Part shown: one piece after another, positions 17,501 to 24,660 of the stretch
How the letters are laid out: each line of letters opens with the position of its first letter
Numbering within the stretch: the first letter of the stretch is position 1
Source: DATFQI01 sp963816955
Lineage (GTDB): Bacteria; Actinomycetota; Thermoleophilia; Solirubrobacterales; Solirubrobacteraceae
Assembly (NCBI GenBank): GCA_963816955.1
Contig: CAWFME010000005.1
Span: 496,001-560,000, forward strand
Length of the DNA stretch: 64,000 bases
Direction of reading: 5' to 3'
Notes under the pieces: generated by a model
Told to the model about the DNA's origin: nothing
The model's database searches: none
Seen by the model: the letters and a program-made list of their open reading frames with translations, nothing else
Translations under genes and position numbers: made by a program

Positions 17501-17937
17501 GCGACCAGCTTAGACCCGGCCCGTGGCGAAGGGATCAGTCCGGCCTCGATCTCGCCGTGGCAGTTGGCGCACACCAGCACGCACTTTCGCGCCTCCTCCC
17601 GGTACGCGGCGATCGACTTCCCGAGGCCCATCTGGATCTCGAACGCCTTCTCGGCCGGATCGACGTGGTGGAAGTGCAGGTTGCCGAGGCAGCGGTTGTA
17701 GCCGCAGACCGCACAGCCGCCGCCCGCCTCATCGACGAGGGTCTGCTTGAGCCTGCGGTGCCGCCGGGTCACCGCCTCCCCGACGCAGCGGCGGCAGCGA
17801 TAGCGCACCCTCCCGCGATCGACGAAGGCGTAGTGCCGCTCGACCCCGTGGACCGGGCACCGTCGGAGCACCGCGGTTTCGCTGGGCTCCTCCGGGCGCC
17901 CCCGTTTCGCGTACGGATGCCGCTCTACCACGAACAC
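17497..17937 (-). CDS. HNH endonuclease-like zinc protein
   Basis: This 146-residue protein has an N-terminal zinc-ribbon-like part (RRCPVHGVERHY, YRCRRCVGEA) and a C-terminal HNH fold: CAVCGYNR, HFHHVDP and VCANCHGEIEAG. Here the two CxxC pairs would bind structural zinc and His residues with Asn-Cys-His form the metal-dependent nuclease site. Proteins of this layout are common in actinobacteria, but their targets are unknown. Start is GTG 17937. A CGAAC-N4-GTTCG sequence overlaps the start, hinting at SOS control. It is coupled to the TetR gene downstream. Confidence 0.83.
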   Translation of the reverse strand: MFVVERHPYAKRGRPEEPSETAVLRRCPVHGVERHYAFVDRGRVRYRCRRCVGEAVTRRHRRLKQTLVDEAGGGCAVCGYNRCLGNLHFHHVDPAEKAFEIQMGLGKSIAAYREEARKCVLVCANCHGEIEAGLIPSPRAGSKLVA

Positions 17938-17944
17938 ATGTTCG
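17931..17944. promoter_or_regulatory. Candidate LexA (SOS) box overlapping the HNH gene start
   Basis: The 14 bases cgaacacatgttcg match the CGAAC-N4-GTTCG core of Gram-positive and actinobacterial SOS boxes and form an inverted repeat. The site covers the proposed GTG start of the HNH gene, so LexA bound there would block transcription or early elongation. A single short match can occur by chance. Confidence 0.4.
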
Positions 17945-17966
17945 CATCCGAATCGGACGCCCCGAG

Positions 17967-18040
17967 TGCGCCCCGTCGGACTCGAACCGACATCTCACGA
18001 CTTAAAAGGACGTTGCTCTAACCGATTGAGCTAGAGGCGC
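17967..18040 (-). tRNA. tRNA-Lys (anticodon UUU)
   Basis: Read on the minus strand, gcgcctc/ggggcgc forms the acceptor stem with discriminator A. The D-arm is gctc...gagc, the anticodon loop is ctttTAA with TTT in the anticodon position, the variable loop is gagat, and the T-arm is gtcgg ttcgagt ccgac. The anticodon stem (acgtc/gtcgt) contains one T:T mismatch at pair 30:40. No CCA is encoded. Confidence 0.88.
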
Positions 18041-18084
18041 CCCGCCAGTGTTGCATCCACCTGCATCCGTCACCATGTCGGTCC

Positions 18085-18252
18085 ATGGCCGAGACGATCT
18101 GGTCCATCATCGCCCTGCTGGGGGCCATCGCCGTGGTCGGGATGATCGCGTACTTCATCGCGACCGGCCGCGATGACCGTGAGGCCGACGAGGCCGCGCG
18201 GCGCTACTTCGACGAGCACGGCCACTGGCCCGACGAGGCGCCTCCGGCCTAG
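18085..18252 (+). CDS. 55-residue single-pass membrane protein
   Basis: ATG 18085 begins a short protein with one N-terminal membrane helix (IIALLGAIAVVGMIAYFIA) followed by an acidic cytoplasmic tail (DDREADEAARRYFDEHGHWPDE). Third positions are almost all G or C, supporting a real gene. The tail pattern is common in small actinobacterial proteins of unknown role. Its stop codon lies within the apparent -10 box of the next tRNA gene. Confidence 0.72.
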   Translation: MAETIWSIIALLGAIAVVGMIAYFIATGRDDREADEAARRYFDEHGHWPDEAPPA

Positions 18253-18255
18253 ACT
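18250..18255 (+). promoter_or_regulatory. Probable -10 box of tRNA-Glu
   Basis: tagact lies 11 bp before the 5' end of tRNA-Glu, matching the TANNNT -10 consensus. Its first three bases are the stop codon of the 55-residue membrane protein gene. Confidence 0.4.
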
Positions 18256-18266
18256 TCAGCGTGCTC

Positions 18267-18338
18267 GCCCCCATGGTGTAGCGGTTAGCACGCCAGCCTT
18301 TCACGCTGGTAGCAGGGGTTCGATTCCCCTTGGGGGTA
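18267..18338 (+). tRNA. tRNA-Glu (anticodon UUC)
   Basis: gccccca...tgggggt forms the acceptor stem with discriminator A. The anticodon stem-loop is ccagc ctTTCac gctgg with TTC in the anticodon position, and the T-arm is aggggttcgattcccct. No CCA is encoded. The gene ends exactly one base before the stop codon of the convergent SDR gene. Confidence 0.96.
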
Positions 18339-19088
18339 CTAGCTGAGGCTGCGGGTGAGGCCGCCGTCCACGAGCAGGCTCGTGCCCGTGATGTATGAGG
18401 CGGGTGCGGAGCAGAGGAAGACGGCAGCGGCCGCGATCTCCTCGGGCGAGCCGAGGCGGCGGGCCGGGATGGTGTCGCGGGCGGCGGCCTGTGCCTCCTC
18501 GAGGGTGCCGTCGCCGATCACGCGGTCGGTGGCGATCCGGCCGGGGTGGAGGAAGTTCAGGGTCACGCCGTCGCCGGCGTAGCGGCGGGCGAGCACCTTG
18601 AAGGCCGCGACGACGCCCGGGCGGTGGGCGTTGGAGAGCTGGAGCGCGTCGATCGGCTCGCTGACGGCCATCGAGCCGATCGCGAGCACGCGGCCCCAGC
18701 CGCGCTCGGCCATTCCGGGCAGGAGGCGCTCGAGGAACGCCATCGGCGAGAGCACGAGCGCGCGGTGCGCGGCCTCCCACTGCTCGCGGGTGAAGCCGAG
18801 CGGGTCGGCGCCGCCGGGCGGGCCGCCCGTGTTGGCGACGTAGACGTCGACGGCGCCGAGGTCCGCTCGCACCCGGTCGAGCAGGACCGGGACCGCGTCG
18901 AGGTCCTCGGAGTCGAACGCGTAGCCGCGGGCGCCGATCTCCGACGCGGCCGCCTCGATCCGCTCCTGCGACCGCGAGGCGATCGCGACCTGCGCGCCCT
19001 CCGCGACCAGCGCGGCGGCGACCGCGCGGCCGATGCCCTTCGAGCCGCCCGTGACGAGCGCGACGCGGCCGTCGAGCCCGAGGTCCAT
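18339..19088 (-). CDS. Short-chain dehydrogenase/reductase with an atypical active site
   Basis: This 249-residue Rossmann-fold protein has the NAD(P)-binding TGGSKGIGRAVA segment and the ending SYITGTSLLVDGGL typical of FabG-like SDRs. After the catalytic-serine strand (VLAIGSMAVSEP) the expected YxxxK is replaced by LSNAHRPGVVAAFK, as in a known divergent subgroup that lacks the tyrosine. The activity is therefore uncertain. ATG 19088 overlaps the stop of the upstream membrane protein gene by one base. The stop codon touches the 3' end of tRNA-Glu. Confidence 0.85.
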   Translation of the reverse strand: MDLGLDGRVALVTGGSKGIGRAVAAALVAEGAQVAIASRSQERIEAAASEIGARGYAFDSEDLDAVPVLLDRVRADLGAVDVYVANTGGPPGGADPLGFTREQWEAAHRALVLSPMAFLERLLPGMAERGWGRVLAIGSMAVSEPIDALQLSNAHRPGVVAAFKVLARRYAGDGVTLNFLHPGRIATDRVIGDGTLEEAQAAARDTIPARRLGSPEEIAAAAVFLCSAPASYITGTSLLVDGGLTRSLS

Positions 19089-19447
19089 CAGGCGGCCACC
19101 GTCCGCGAGCCGGCGGCGCCCCGGTCGCGCGCGGCCAGCCGCCCGCACCAGAGCCCGAACAGGATCAGCGCGAGCGGGGTGCCCGCCCAGTGCACGCCGG
19201 CGAGCACCGCGACCAGGCTCGGCAGCCCGGACAGCGCCGCACCGAGGAGCGTCCAGCCCGCCGGCAGCCGCAGCACCCGCGCGACGAGCAGCGCGCAGGC
19301 CGCCCACACCCCGGGCCCCGCGAGCCAGCCCCACGAGCGGAAGAACGACTCCTCGAGCGTCGCACCGAGCACGACGGCGATGACGGCGACGGCGGCGCCC
19401 ATGAGCAGGGCCGAGCGCCAGGCGATCGAGCGGTCCATCGAGATCAT
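19088..19447 (-). CDS. Small integral membrane protein
   Basis: This 119-residue protein has about four hydrophobic segments (ALLMGAAVAVIAVVLGATL, GVWAACALLVARVL, LGAALSGLPSLVAVLAG, TPLALILFGLWCGRL) and an Arg-rich C-terminus. Start could be at 19447 or at the second Met (MDRSIAW). It is coupled to the downstream SDR gene, so the two may work together. No named family is recognised. Confidence 0.7.
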   Translation of the reverse strand: MISMDRSIAWRSALLMGAAVAVIAVVLGATLEESFFRSWGWLAGPGVWAACALLVARVLRLPAGWTLLGAALSGLPSLVAVLAGVHWAGTPLALILFGLWCGRLAARDRGAAGSRTVAA

Positions 19448-19457
19448 GGTGGCAGCG

Positions 19458-20159
19458 TCAGGGGAGCGGCGGCGGCGTGGGCAGCGGCGGCGGCGTGCGC
19501 GTGGCCGTCGGGAGCGGCACCAGCGGCGTGGGCGTCGGGGTGGGGGTCGCCGTCGGGGTCGGCTTCGCGGCGCCCGGGTCCTTCTTCGGGTCGCCGGGGA
19601 CGACGCCCGGCGCGTCGCTCGGCGGCGGCGGTGGCGGGTCGTGCGGCCGGGTCACGACCGGGATCACGGCCGGCGGCTTGGCCGCGCGCCGGTCGCCGGC
19701 GGCCGCGCGCACGAGCCGGCAGATCCGCTTGTGCTGGCGCGAGGTCGGCCGGTAGTCGTAGCTCGAGTACTTGGCGATCGAGACGATCCGCGCGTAGCGC
19801 GCGCACCACGAGTAGGCCTCGGCGAACTGCTCCGCGAGCGGCTGCGCGCCGCGCCACCACTTCGCCGCGCGCCGGCCCATGATCCGGCGGAAGGCGCCGC
19901 GGTCGCGGTTGTTCATGACGGTCAGGTCGTAGACGTGGCCGAGCTCGTGCAGCAGCACCCCGCGCGGGTCGCTCAGCCCCGGCCGCACGAAGATCGTCCG
20001 CGGGCGCTTCGTGTAGACGCAGCCCGCGGCGCGCGGGAGCGCCGGGCAGCGCAGCAGCCGGACCCGCACGCGCCCCGTCACCGTCGGCACGAGCGCCCGG
20101 CGCGCCCAGCCCTGCCACGGCCCGGGCAGCGGCCGCCCGCGCGGCGTCACGAGCTTCAC
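19458..20159 (-). CDS. HELGH-motif zinc metallopeptidase-like protein with Pro/Thr tail; signal peptide out of frame
   Basis: This frame encodes 233 residues with LLHELGHVYD, a zinc-metallopeptidase-type HExxH site, followed by a helical region with WCARYAR and a long low-complexity C-terminal tail of Pro and Thr (PTPTATPTPTPTP). The GTG at 20159 is not preceded by a leader in frame. A good export signal (GTG 20283, then ARWRALLVVIAGLVPVVAAG) is present upstream in another frame. The real gene probably runs 20283 to 19458 with one frameshift near 20160-20200. The tail suggests a cell-wall-spanning or surface protein. Confidence 0.7.
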   Translation of the reverse strand: MKLVTPRGRPLPGPWQGWARRALVPTVTGRVRVRLLRCPALPRAAGCVYTKRPRTIFVRPGLSDPRGVLLHELGHVYDLTVMNNRDRGAFRRIMGRRAAKWWRGAQPLAEQFAEAYSWCARYARIVSIAKYSSYDYRPTSRQHKRICRLVRAAAGDRRAAKPPAVIPVVTRPHDPPPPPPSDAPGVVPGDPKKDPGAAKPTPTATPTPTPTPLVPLPTATRTPPPLPTPPPLP

Positions 20160-20342
20160 CGCGCCCTTCGCGGCCCGCGCCGACGACGGCCGCGCACGCC
20201 TCGCCCCCGGCCGCGAGCGCGCCCGCAGCGACCACGGGGACCAGCCCCGCGATCACCACTAGGAGCGCACGCCATCGAGCCACGAACCGGAGTGATACTC
20301 CGCGGGCCGCGCGCGTGCGCCGACTAGAGTCCCGGAGCAAGC

Positions 20343-20416
20343 GGGCGGTTAGCTCAGCTGGTCAGAGCGCCTGCCTTACAAGCAGGAGGTCCCCGGTTCG
20401 AGCCCGGGACCGCCCA
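20343..20416 (+). tRNA. tRNA-Val (anticodon UAC)
   Basis: gggcggt/accgccc forms the acceptor stem with discriminator A. The D-arm is gctc...gagc, the anticodon arm is cctgc ctTACaa gcagg with TAC in the anticodon position, and the T-arm is cccggttcgagcccggg. No CCA is encoded. A tagagt sequence 13 bp upstream (20325-20330) could be its -10 box. Confidence 0.97.
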
Positions 20417-20540
20417 TCGCACGCAACTCGTTCCTCGGTTCGAGCGCGGACAGCCATTCGCCGGATTCCGGCCATTGGCGCAACCTTCTCCGGCCGCGCC
20501 AGTTACTGCGCTGCAGTCGTTCAGTGGACGGAGGATCTGA

Positions 20541-21812
20541 ATGGTCTCGCGGCTTCAGTGCGGTTCAGGCTCGGCGGTGGTTGCGGTCTCGATCGCGGTG
20601 CTCGCCGCCGGCGCCCTCCCCTCGGCGGCGCGCGCCGCGACCGTCAGCCAGGTCGACGTGGACTCCTGCCTGGGCGACGTCGGCTGCGGCAAGTACGCCG
20701 CCGGCGAATGGGTGCCGGTCACGATGCTGTCGACGTCGGGCGAGGTCAACCGCGTGACCGTGTCGCGCGACGGCGGCGAGTTCGTGTTCCGCGACACGGG
20801 TGCCCGGATTCAGGCGTTCGCGCCCTGCCGGGTGGTCGGCGCGCACACCGCCCGGTGCCCGGTGGTCCCGCACGAGTACGACCCTCCGGCCGAGGCGTAT
20901 CCCGCCATCGCGCGTCTGAACGTGCTGCTGGGTGACGGCGACGACAAGGCGACCGTCGCGGGCGATCTCGGGGTGACGGCCCATCTCGCCGGCGGCCGCG
21001 GCGACGACAGGCTGATCGGCGGCGGCGAGAACGACACGATCGTGGGCGGCCTCGGCGACGACCGGCTCGCGGGCCGTGGCGGCGTGGACACGTTGACGTA
21101 CTCCGATCCCTGGGCGACCTGGGACACGAGGCCGGAGTCGGCGGAGCGCACGCTCTTCGCGTCCGCGCGCAGGGCACGGATCACCGTCGACCTCGCGGCC
21201 GGCACGGGCGGCGCGCGGGGCGAGCGCGACCGGGTGTCCGGCTTCGAGGCGCTGGTCGGCGGCGACGGAGGCGACCGCCTGGCCGGCTCCCGCGCGGACG
21301 ACTCGATCGACGGCGGCCCGGGCAACGACGTGATCGTGGGCGCGGACGGCCGGGACACGCTGATCGGCAACCTCGGCGCGGATCGGCTCGACGGCCGGTC
21401 GGGCTCGGACCGCCTGTTCGGCGACCCACCGCAGGGCGACGGGACGTACACGCCGGTCATCCGCCTGCGCGACGACACGCTGATCGGCGGCCCCGGCGGC
21501 GACGAGCTCTACGACACCGGCGGCCGCAACGTGCTGCAGGGCGGCCCGGGCGATGATTTGCTCCGCGGCGGGGTCGATCGCGACCGGCTCGAGGGCGGCC
21601 GCGGCAACGACCGCCTCGACGGGTTCGACACCTTCCCGTGGCGGGGAGAGGTCTCGTGGCCGCCCGACCGGATCCTCTGCGGCGCCGGGCTCGATCAGGC
21701 GCGCGCCGACGGCGAGGACAGCCGCCGCAGCTGCGAGCAGTCCTGGGACGGGATCAACGACCCACCGTATCCGGGCTTCCCCGACGCGCAAGCGACGATG
21801 TCGTCTCGCTAG
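20541..21812 (+). CDS. Secreted RTX-type calcium-binding repeat protein
   Basis: This 423-residue exported protein has a Sec signal (VVAVSIAVLAAGALPSAARAA) and then a unique domain of about 110 residues. From about residue 130 onward come repeats of the GGxGxDxL type (GGRGDDRLIGG, GGLGDDRLAGRGG, GGPGNDVIVG, GGPGDDLLRGG). Such repeats fold into calcium-loaded parallel beta-rolls. There is an N-terminal signal and no type I transporter nearby, so export is likely through Sec. Function is unknown; surface or matrix roles are typical guesses. ATG 20541 follows a ggagga ribosome site. Confidence 0.85.
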   Translation: MVSRLQCGSGSAVVAVSIAVLAAGALPSAARAATVSQVDVDSCLGDVGCGKYAAGEWVPVTMLSTSGEVNRVTVSRDGGEFVFRDTGARIQAFAPCRVVGAHTARCPVVPHEYDPPAEAYPAIARLNVLLGDGDDKATVAGDLGVTAHLAGGRGDDRLIGGGENDTIVGGLGDDRLAGRGGVDTLTYSDPWATWDTRPESAERTLFASARRARITVDLAAGTGGARGERDRVSGFEALVGGDGGDRLAGSRADDSIDGGPGNDVIVGADGRDTLIGNLGADRLDGRSGSDRLFGDPPQGDGTYTPVIRLRDDTLIGGPGGDELYDTGGRNVLQGGPGDDLLRGGVDRDRLEGGRGNDRLDGFDTFPWRGEVSWPPDRILCGAGLDQARADGEDSRRSCEQSWDGINDPPYPGFPDAQATMSSR

Positions 21813-21848
21813 AGCGTGCGGGGCGCGAGCGCGGGGTACGTGCCTGCC

Positions 21849-22049
21849 ATGACCTCCCTCCGCCTACGCCTGCCCGCCCTGCTCGTCGCGGCGCTCCTGG
21901 CCGCCGCCGCACCCGGCTGCTCCACGGACGACGCCGCGAAGAAGGACGCCGACAAGGCCGCGCAGGACGCCGACAAGGCCGCCGGCAAGAAGGACGAGAA
22001 GGCGAAGAAGGAGGCCGAGAAGGCCGTCGAGGACGTCGACGGGAACTAG
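21849..22049 (+). CDS. Small lysine/alanine/aspartate-rich lipoprotein
   Basis: This 66-residue protein begins with a lipoprotein-like signal (LPALLVAALLAAAAPGC, Cys about residue 24). The rest is a highly charged repeat of Asp, Lys, Ala and Glu (DADKAAQDADKAAGKKDEKAKKEAEKAVED) that would form a helix or coiled coil. The lipobox is imperfect (APGC). It resembles tiny wall-associated lipoproteins, but no function can be given. Its stop shares a ctag with the stop of the convergent methyltransferase gene. Confidence 0.65.
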   Translation: MTSLRLRLPALLVAALLAAAAPGCSTDDAAKKDADKAAQDADKAAGKKDEKAKKEAEKAVEDVDGN

Positions 22050-22825
22050 CCGGACCAGCCCGGCACGGTGCCGCGCGCGTACCACGCGCGCGCGTCGAGC
22101 CCGAAGGGCCCGGCAGGCGGGAGCGCCGCGCGGCAGCCCTCGCGCACGGACGCCTGCTGCTCGGGGTCGAGCGAGCGCAGGTACTCGCCCGCGGGGCCGA
22201 CCGCGAGGGTGAACGGGTCCCAGAAGTCGTCGAAGCCGGCGTACTCGGCGCGCGCGGTGAGCGAGCCGTCGCGCACGTCCTCGAGCCCCGCGCGCCGCAG
22301 CCGCTCGGCGATGTCGCCCTCGTGCGTCCCGGCCCGCGTCCGCTCGCCGCTCGCCTCGGGAGCGACCTGCGCGACGGCGCTCCAGAACGTCCGCAGCATC
22401 GTCATCCCGCCCTGCTCGATGTCCCACATGCACAGGGCCACCACGCCGCCCGGCCGCGTGACGCGCGCCATCTCGGCCACGCCTCGATCGGGGTCGGCCA
22501 TGAAGGCGATCACGAGCTGGGCGAGCGTCGCGTCGAACGCGCCGTCCTCCCATGGCAGCTGCTCGGCCGGGCCGACGCGGACGTCGGCGCCCGGGTGGCG
22601 CTCGCGGCACGCGTCGGCGAACTGCGCGGCGGGGTCGATCGCCGCGACCCGCTCCGCCCCGGCGCGCGCGACGAGCTCGCTCGTGAGCCCGCCCGGCCCG
22701 CAGCCCACGTCGAGCGCACGCGTCTGCGGCCCGATCTCCGCCGCGTCGGCCAACGCCACGGCGAGGGTGGGCGCGTAGCGGCCCATGAAGCGGTCGTAGT
22801 GCTCGGCGGGGGCGAGGAACTGCAC
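22046..22825 (-). CDS. SAM-dependent class I methyltransferase
   Basis: This 259-residue protein has the SAM-binding motif I ALDVGCGPGGLTSEL, the acidic strand VAAIDPAAQF, motif II-like AFDATLAQLVIAFM and ARVTRPGGVVAL. The N-terminal HYDRFMGRYAP and the overall layout match the UbiE/small-molecule methyltransferase group. The substrate is unknown. GTG 22825 is preferred over the longer frame because it directly precedes the conserved FLAPAEHYDRFMGRY part, while the added residues are Arg-rich. A hairpin lies just upstream. Confidence 0.85.
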   Translation of the reverse strand: MQFLAPAEHYDRFMGRYAPTLAVALADAAEIGPQTRALDVGCGPGGLTSELVARAGAERVAAIDPAAQFADACRERHPGADVRVGPAEQLPWEDGAFDATLAQLVIAFMADPDRGVAEMARVTRPGGVVALCMWDIEQGGMTMLRTFWSAVAQVAPEASGERTRAGTHEGDIAERLRRAGLEDVRDGSLTARAEYAGFDDFWDPFTLAVGPAGEYLRSLDPEQQASVREGCRAALPPAGPFGLDARAWYARGTVPGWSG

Positions 22826-22836
22826 CGCCCCACTCA

Positions 22837-22857
22837 ACCGGGCGCGGAGCGCCCGGT
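22837..22857 (-). terminator. Perfect 9-bp hairpin
   Basis: accgggcgc (22837-22845), gga loop, gcgcccggt (22849-22857). It overlaps the stop codon of the orphan signal-peptide frame and lies 12 bp before the methyltransferase start. This fits a terminator for the upstream secreted-protein transcript. There is no T-run. Confidence 0.5.
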
Positions 22858-22943
22858 CAAGCCTGCGCCGGCGCCGCGAGCGCGGCGCCGGCGAGCAGGA
22901 CGGCAACGAGCAGGCGCACGCTCAGGGCCCGCGACCTCGGCAT
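22857..22943 (-). CDS. Orphan signal peptide frame (28 residues)
   Basis: ATG 22943 starts a 28-residue frame: a basic N-end MPRSRALSVR, a hydrophobic core LLVAVLLAGAALA and the ending APAQA, a textbook Sec cleavage site. A TGA stop follows immediately. No mature protein follows in this frame. It lies 19 bp downstream of a secreted-protein gene on the same strand. It may be a truncated gene, a frameshifted gene or a free leader peptide. The same DNA forms a perfect 13-bp GC palindrome (22866-22893). Confidence 0.4.
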   Translation of the reverse strand: MPRSRALSVRLLVAVLLAGAALAAPAQA

Positions 22944-22961
22944 CGCCCTCGCGGGCGACCG

Positions 22962-23450
22962 CTAGCGGTCCCAGCTCACGTAGTAGCCCTTGCCCCACAG
23001 GCAGCCCCAGTGCTTGTTGGCCTGGATCGAGTGGCTGCCGCAGGCGGCGAGCGCCCCGCTGGTGAAGCTCTTCCAGCCAGTCCAGCCCGTGCACCAGTAG
23101 ATGCCCCGGTCCGTCTTGCAGTTCTGCAGCTTGTACTGCGAGGCGTGCCCCTGCCACATGTAGGTGCTGGTGCAGTTGGAGTTCTGGCGCACGAACTGGT
23201 GCTCCGTGAGCACGAGGAACTGGATCTTCTGGCCGCCGGTGGCCAGGGCGGAGCCCGAGTTCCAGAAGATGGGCGAGACCTTCTCGGTGGCGCCGACCTT
23301 CCCCGTCGCGGACCAGCCGGTCGACACGCAAGCGGCGCCGGCGGGCGTCGCCGCCGGGCCGCCCCCCAAGAGGGCGAGCAGCGAGAGCGCGGCGGCGAGG
23401 CAGAGCAGGGCACGCAGCGTGCGGCGCGTGGTGAGGGCGAGGACCTCCAT
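22962..23450 (-). CDS. Secreted cysteine- and tryptophan-rich protein
   Basis: This 162-residue protein starts at ATG 23450 with a Sec signal (RALLCLAAALSLLALLGGG, cleavage near PAGAA). The mature part of about 120 residues is rich in Cys, Trp and Gly (GWSATGK, WNSGSALATGG, CTGWTGW, HWGCLWGKGYY). Around six cysteines are likely disulfide-bonded. An aggaggtcgc site precedes the start. The sequence looks like a small secreted carbohydrate- or wall-binding protein, but no family is recognised. Confidence 0.72.
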   Translation of the reverse strand: MEVLALTTRRTLRALLCLAAALSLLALLGGGPAATPAGAACVSTGWSATGKVGATEKVSPIFWNSGSALATGGQKIQFLVLTEHQFVRQNSNCTSTYMWQGHASQYKLQNCKTDRGIYWCTGWTGWKSFTSGALAACGSHSIQANKHWGCLWGKGYYVSWDR

Positions 23451-23567
23451 GAGCGACCTCCTCAGGTCGTCGGGATTGAAGCCCGCACGCTCCCGCGTCG
23501 TTCATCCCGTGCTCAGCCATTCGCCGAAAACGGAATCCGTCACGGCGCGTTCTGGGAACATCGCGCC

Positions 23568-24554
23568 GTGTCGTACGTCGTGCCCGTCCCGGCCAATCAG
23601 GCGCTGCGCGTCTCGGACGCGAGCGCGGCCGCGGTACGGGTGGCGATCAGCCCGATGGCGACGCTGTACGCCGCGCTCGTCGACGCGCTCGCCCCGGGGG
23701 CGAGCACGGGCTGGGCCGCGGTGATGCGCGACCGCGCCCGCGGGCTCGACCCCGGTCCGCTGGCCGTCTTCGGGGGCCGCAACGGAGAGCTGCCCAGCCG
23801 CATGCTGCCGCTTCCGGACGCCCCGAAGCGGACCTTCGCGGACGAGCTGCGCACGCTCCGCGCCACCCCGCCGGACCTTCTGGTCTCCGACATCGGCGCG
23901 GCGTGGCGCGGGCGCCCGCTGCCACCGGAGATCGCGATGATCGCCGCGGATCCAGGGGCGGGGCTCGAGCGCCACTGCCGTGCCGCCGAGGCCTTCTGGG
24001 ACCGGCTGATCCGGCCGAGCTGGCCGCGTATCGAGCGTGTGCTGGAGCGCGAGGTGCTGCTGCTCGGGCGCACGATGGCGCGCGACGGCATCGACCGCGC
24101 GCTGGCCGAGCTGCACCCGCGCCTGGCCTACGCCGACGGTCAGTTCACCTACCACGTGGGGCGGACCCCGCTGGAGGAGTTCGACGCGGCGGCGCTCACC
24201 CTGCTCCCGCTGGCCTCGGGCGACGACCGCCTGCTCGTGGATGTCAGCCACCCCGACGGCACCTCGATCGGGTACGCCGCGCGCGGCATGGCCGAGCTGT
24301 GGGACCCGAGCGCCGCGCAGCCGGGTCGCGAGCTCGGTGCGCTGCTCGGCCGGCGGCGGGCCGCGATCGCACTCGAGCTGTCGTCCCCGGCGACCACGAC
24401 CGACCTCGCCGTCCGGCTCGGCCTCGCGCCGAGCACCGTCTCGCGCCACCTTGCCGGCCTCGCCGGCAGCGGCCTCGTCGACCGTGCGCGCTGCGGCGCG
24501 CACGTCTACTACCGCCTCAGCGAGCGTGGCGAGTCGCTGCTCGACCTGTTCTGA
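23568..24554 (+). CDS. ArsR-type winged-helix transcription regulator
   Basis: This is a 328-residue regulator with a large N-terminal domain of unknown function (DUF5937-like) and a C-terminal ArsR winged helix: TTTDLAVRLGLAPSTVSRHLAGLAGSGLVDR and then the wing GAHVYYRLSERGE. No metal-binding cysteine box is seen, so it is not a metal sensor of the usual sort. GTG 23568 is chosen because the conserved part begins close to it; the longer open frame upstream is non-coding. It is followed 106 bp later by the cyclase gene. Confidence 0.85.
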   Translation: MSYVVPVPANQALRVSDASAAAVRVAISPMATLYAALVDALAPGASTGWAAVMRDRARGLDPGPLAVFGGRNGELPSRMLPLPDAPKRTFADELRTLRATPPDLLVSDIGAAWRGRPLPPEIAMIAADPGAGLERHCRAAEAFWDRLIRPSWPRIERVLEREVLLLGRTMARDGIDRALAELHPRLAYADGQFTYHVGRTPLEEFDAAALTLLPLASGDDRLLVDVSHPDGTSIGYAARGMAELWDPSAAQPGRELGALLGRRRAAIALELSSPATTTDLAVRLGLAPSTVSRHLAGLAGSGLVDRARCGAHVYYRLSERGESLLDLF

Positions 24555-24660
24555 ACCGTCCTCGCAGAGGCAGGTACGTACGTGCGGACGTGTCAGAACA
24601 CCGTGATGCATCGCACATCGAACCGGACCGCGGAGCGGATCCGCACGCGACAATGGCGCG

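Noticed and set aside
19458..19630. CRISPR-like or tandem repeat in the Pro/Thr tail
   Set aside because: The repetition is codon-level low complexity of a protein tail, not spaced repeats. No CRISPR array is visible in the window.
20541..21812. RTX toxin
   Set aside because: No toxin domain, no activating acyltransferase and no type I exporter are near; calcium-binding repeats alone do not show toxicity.
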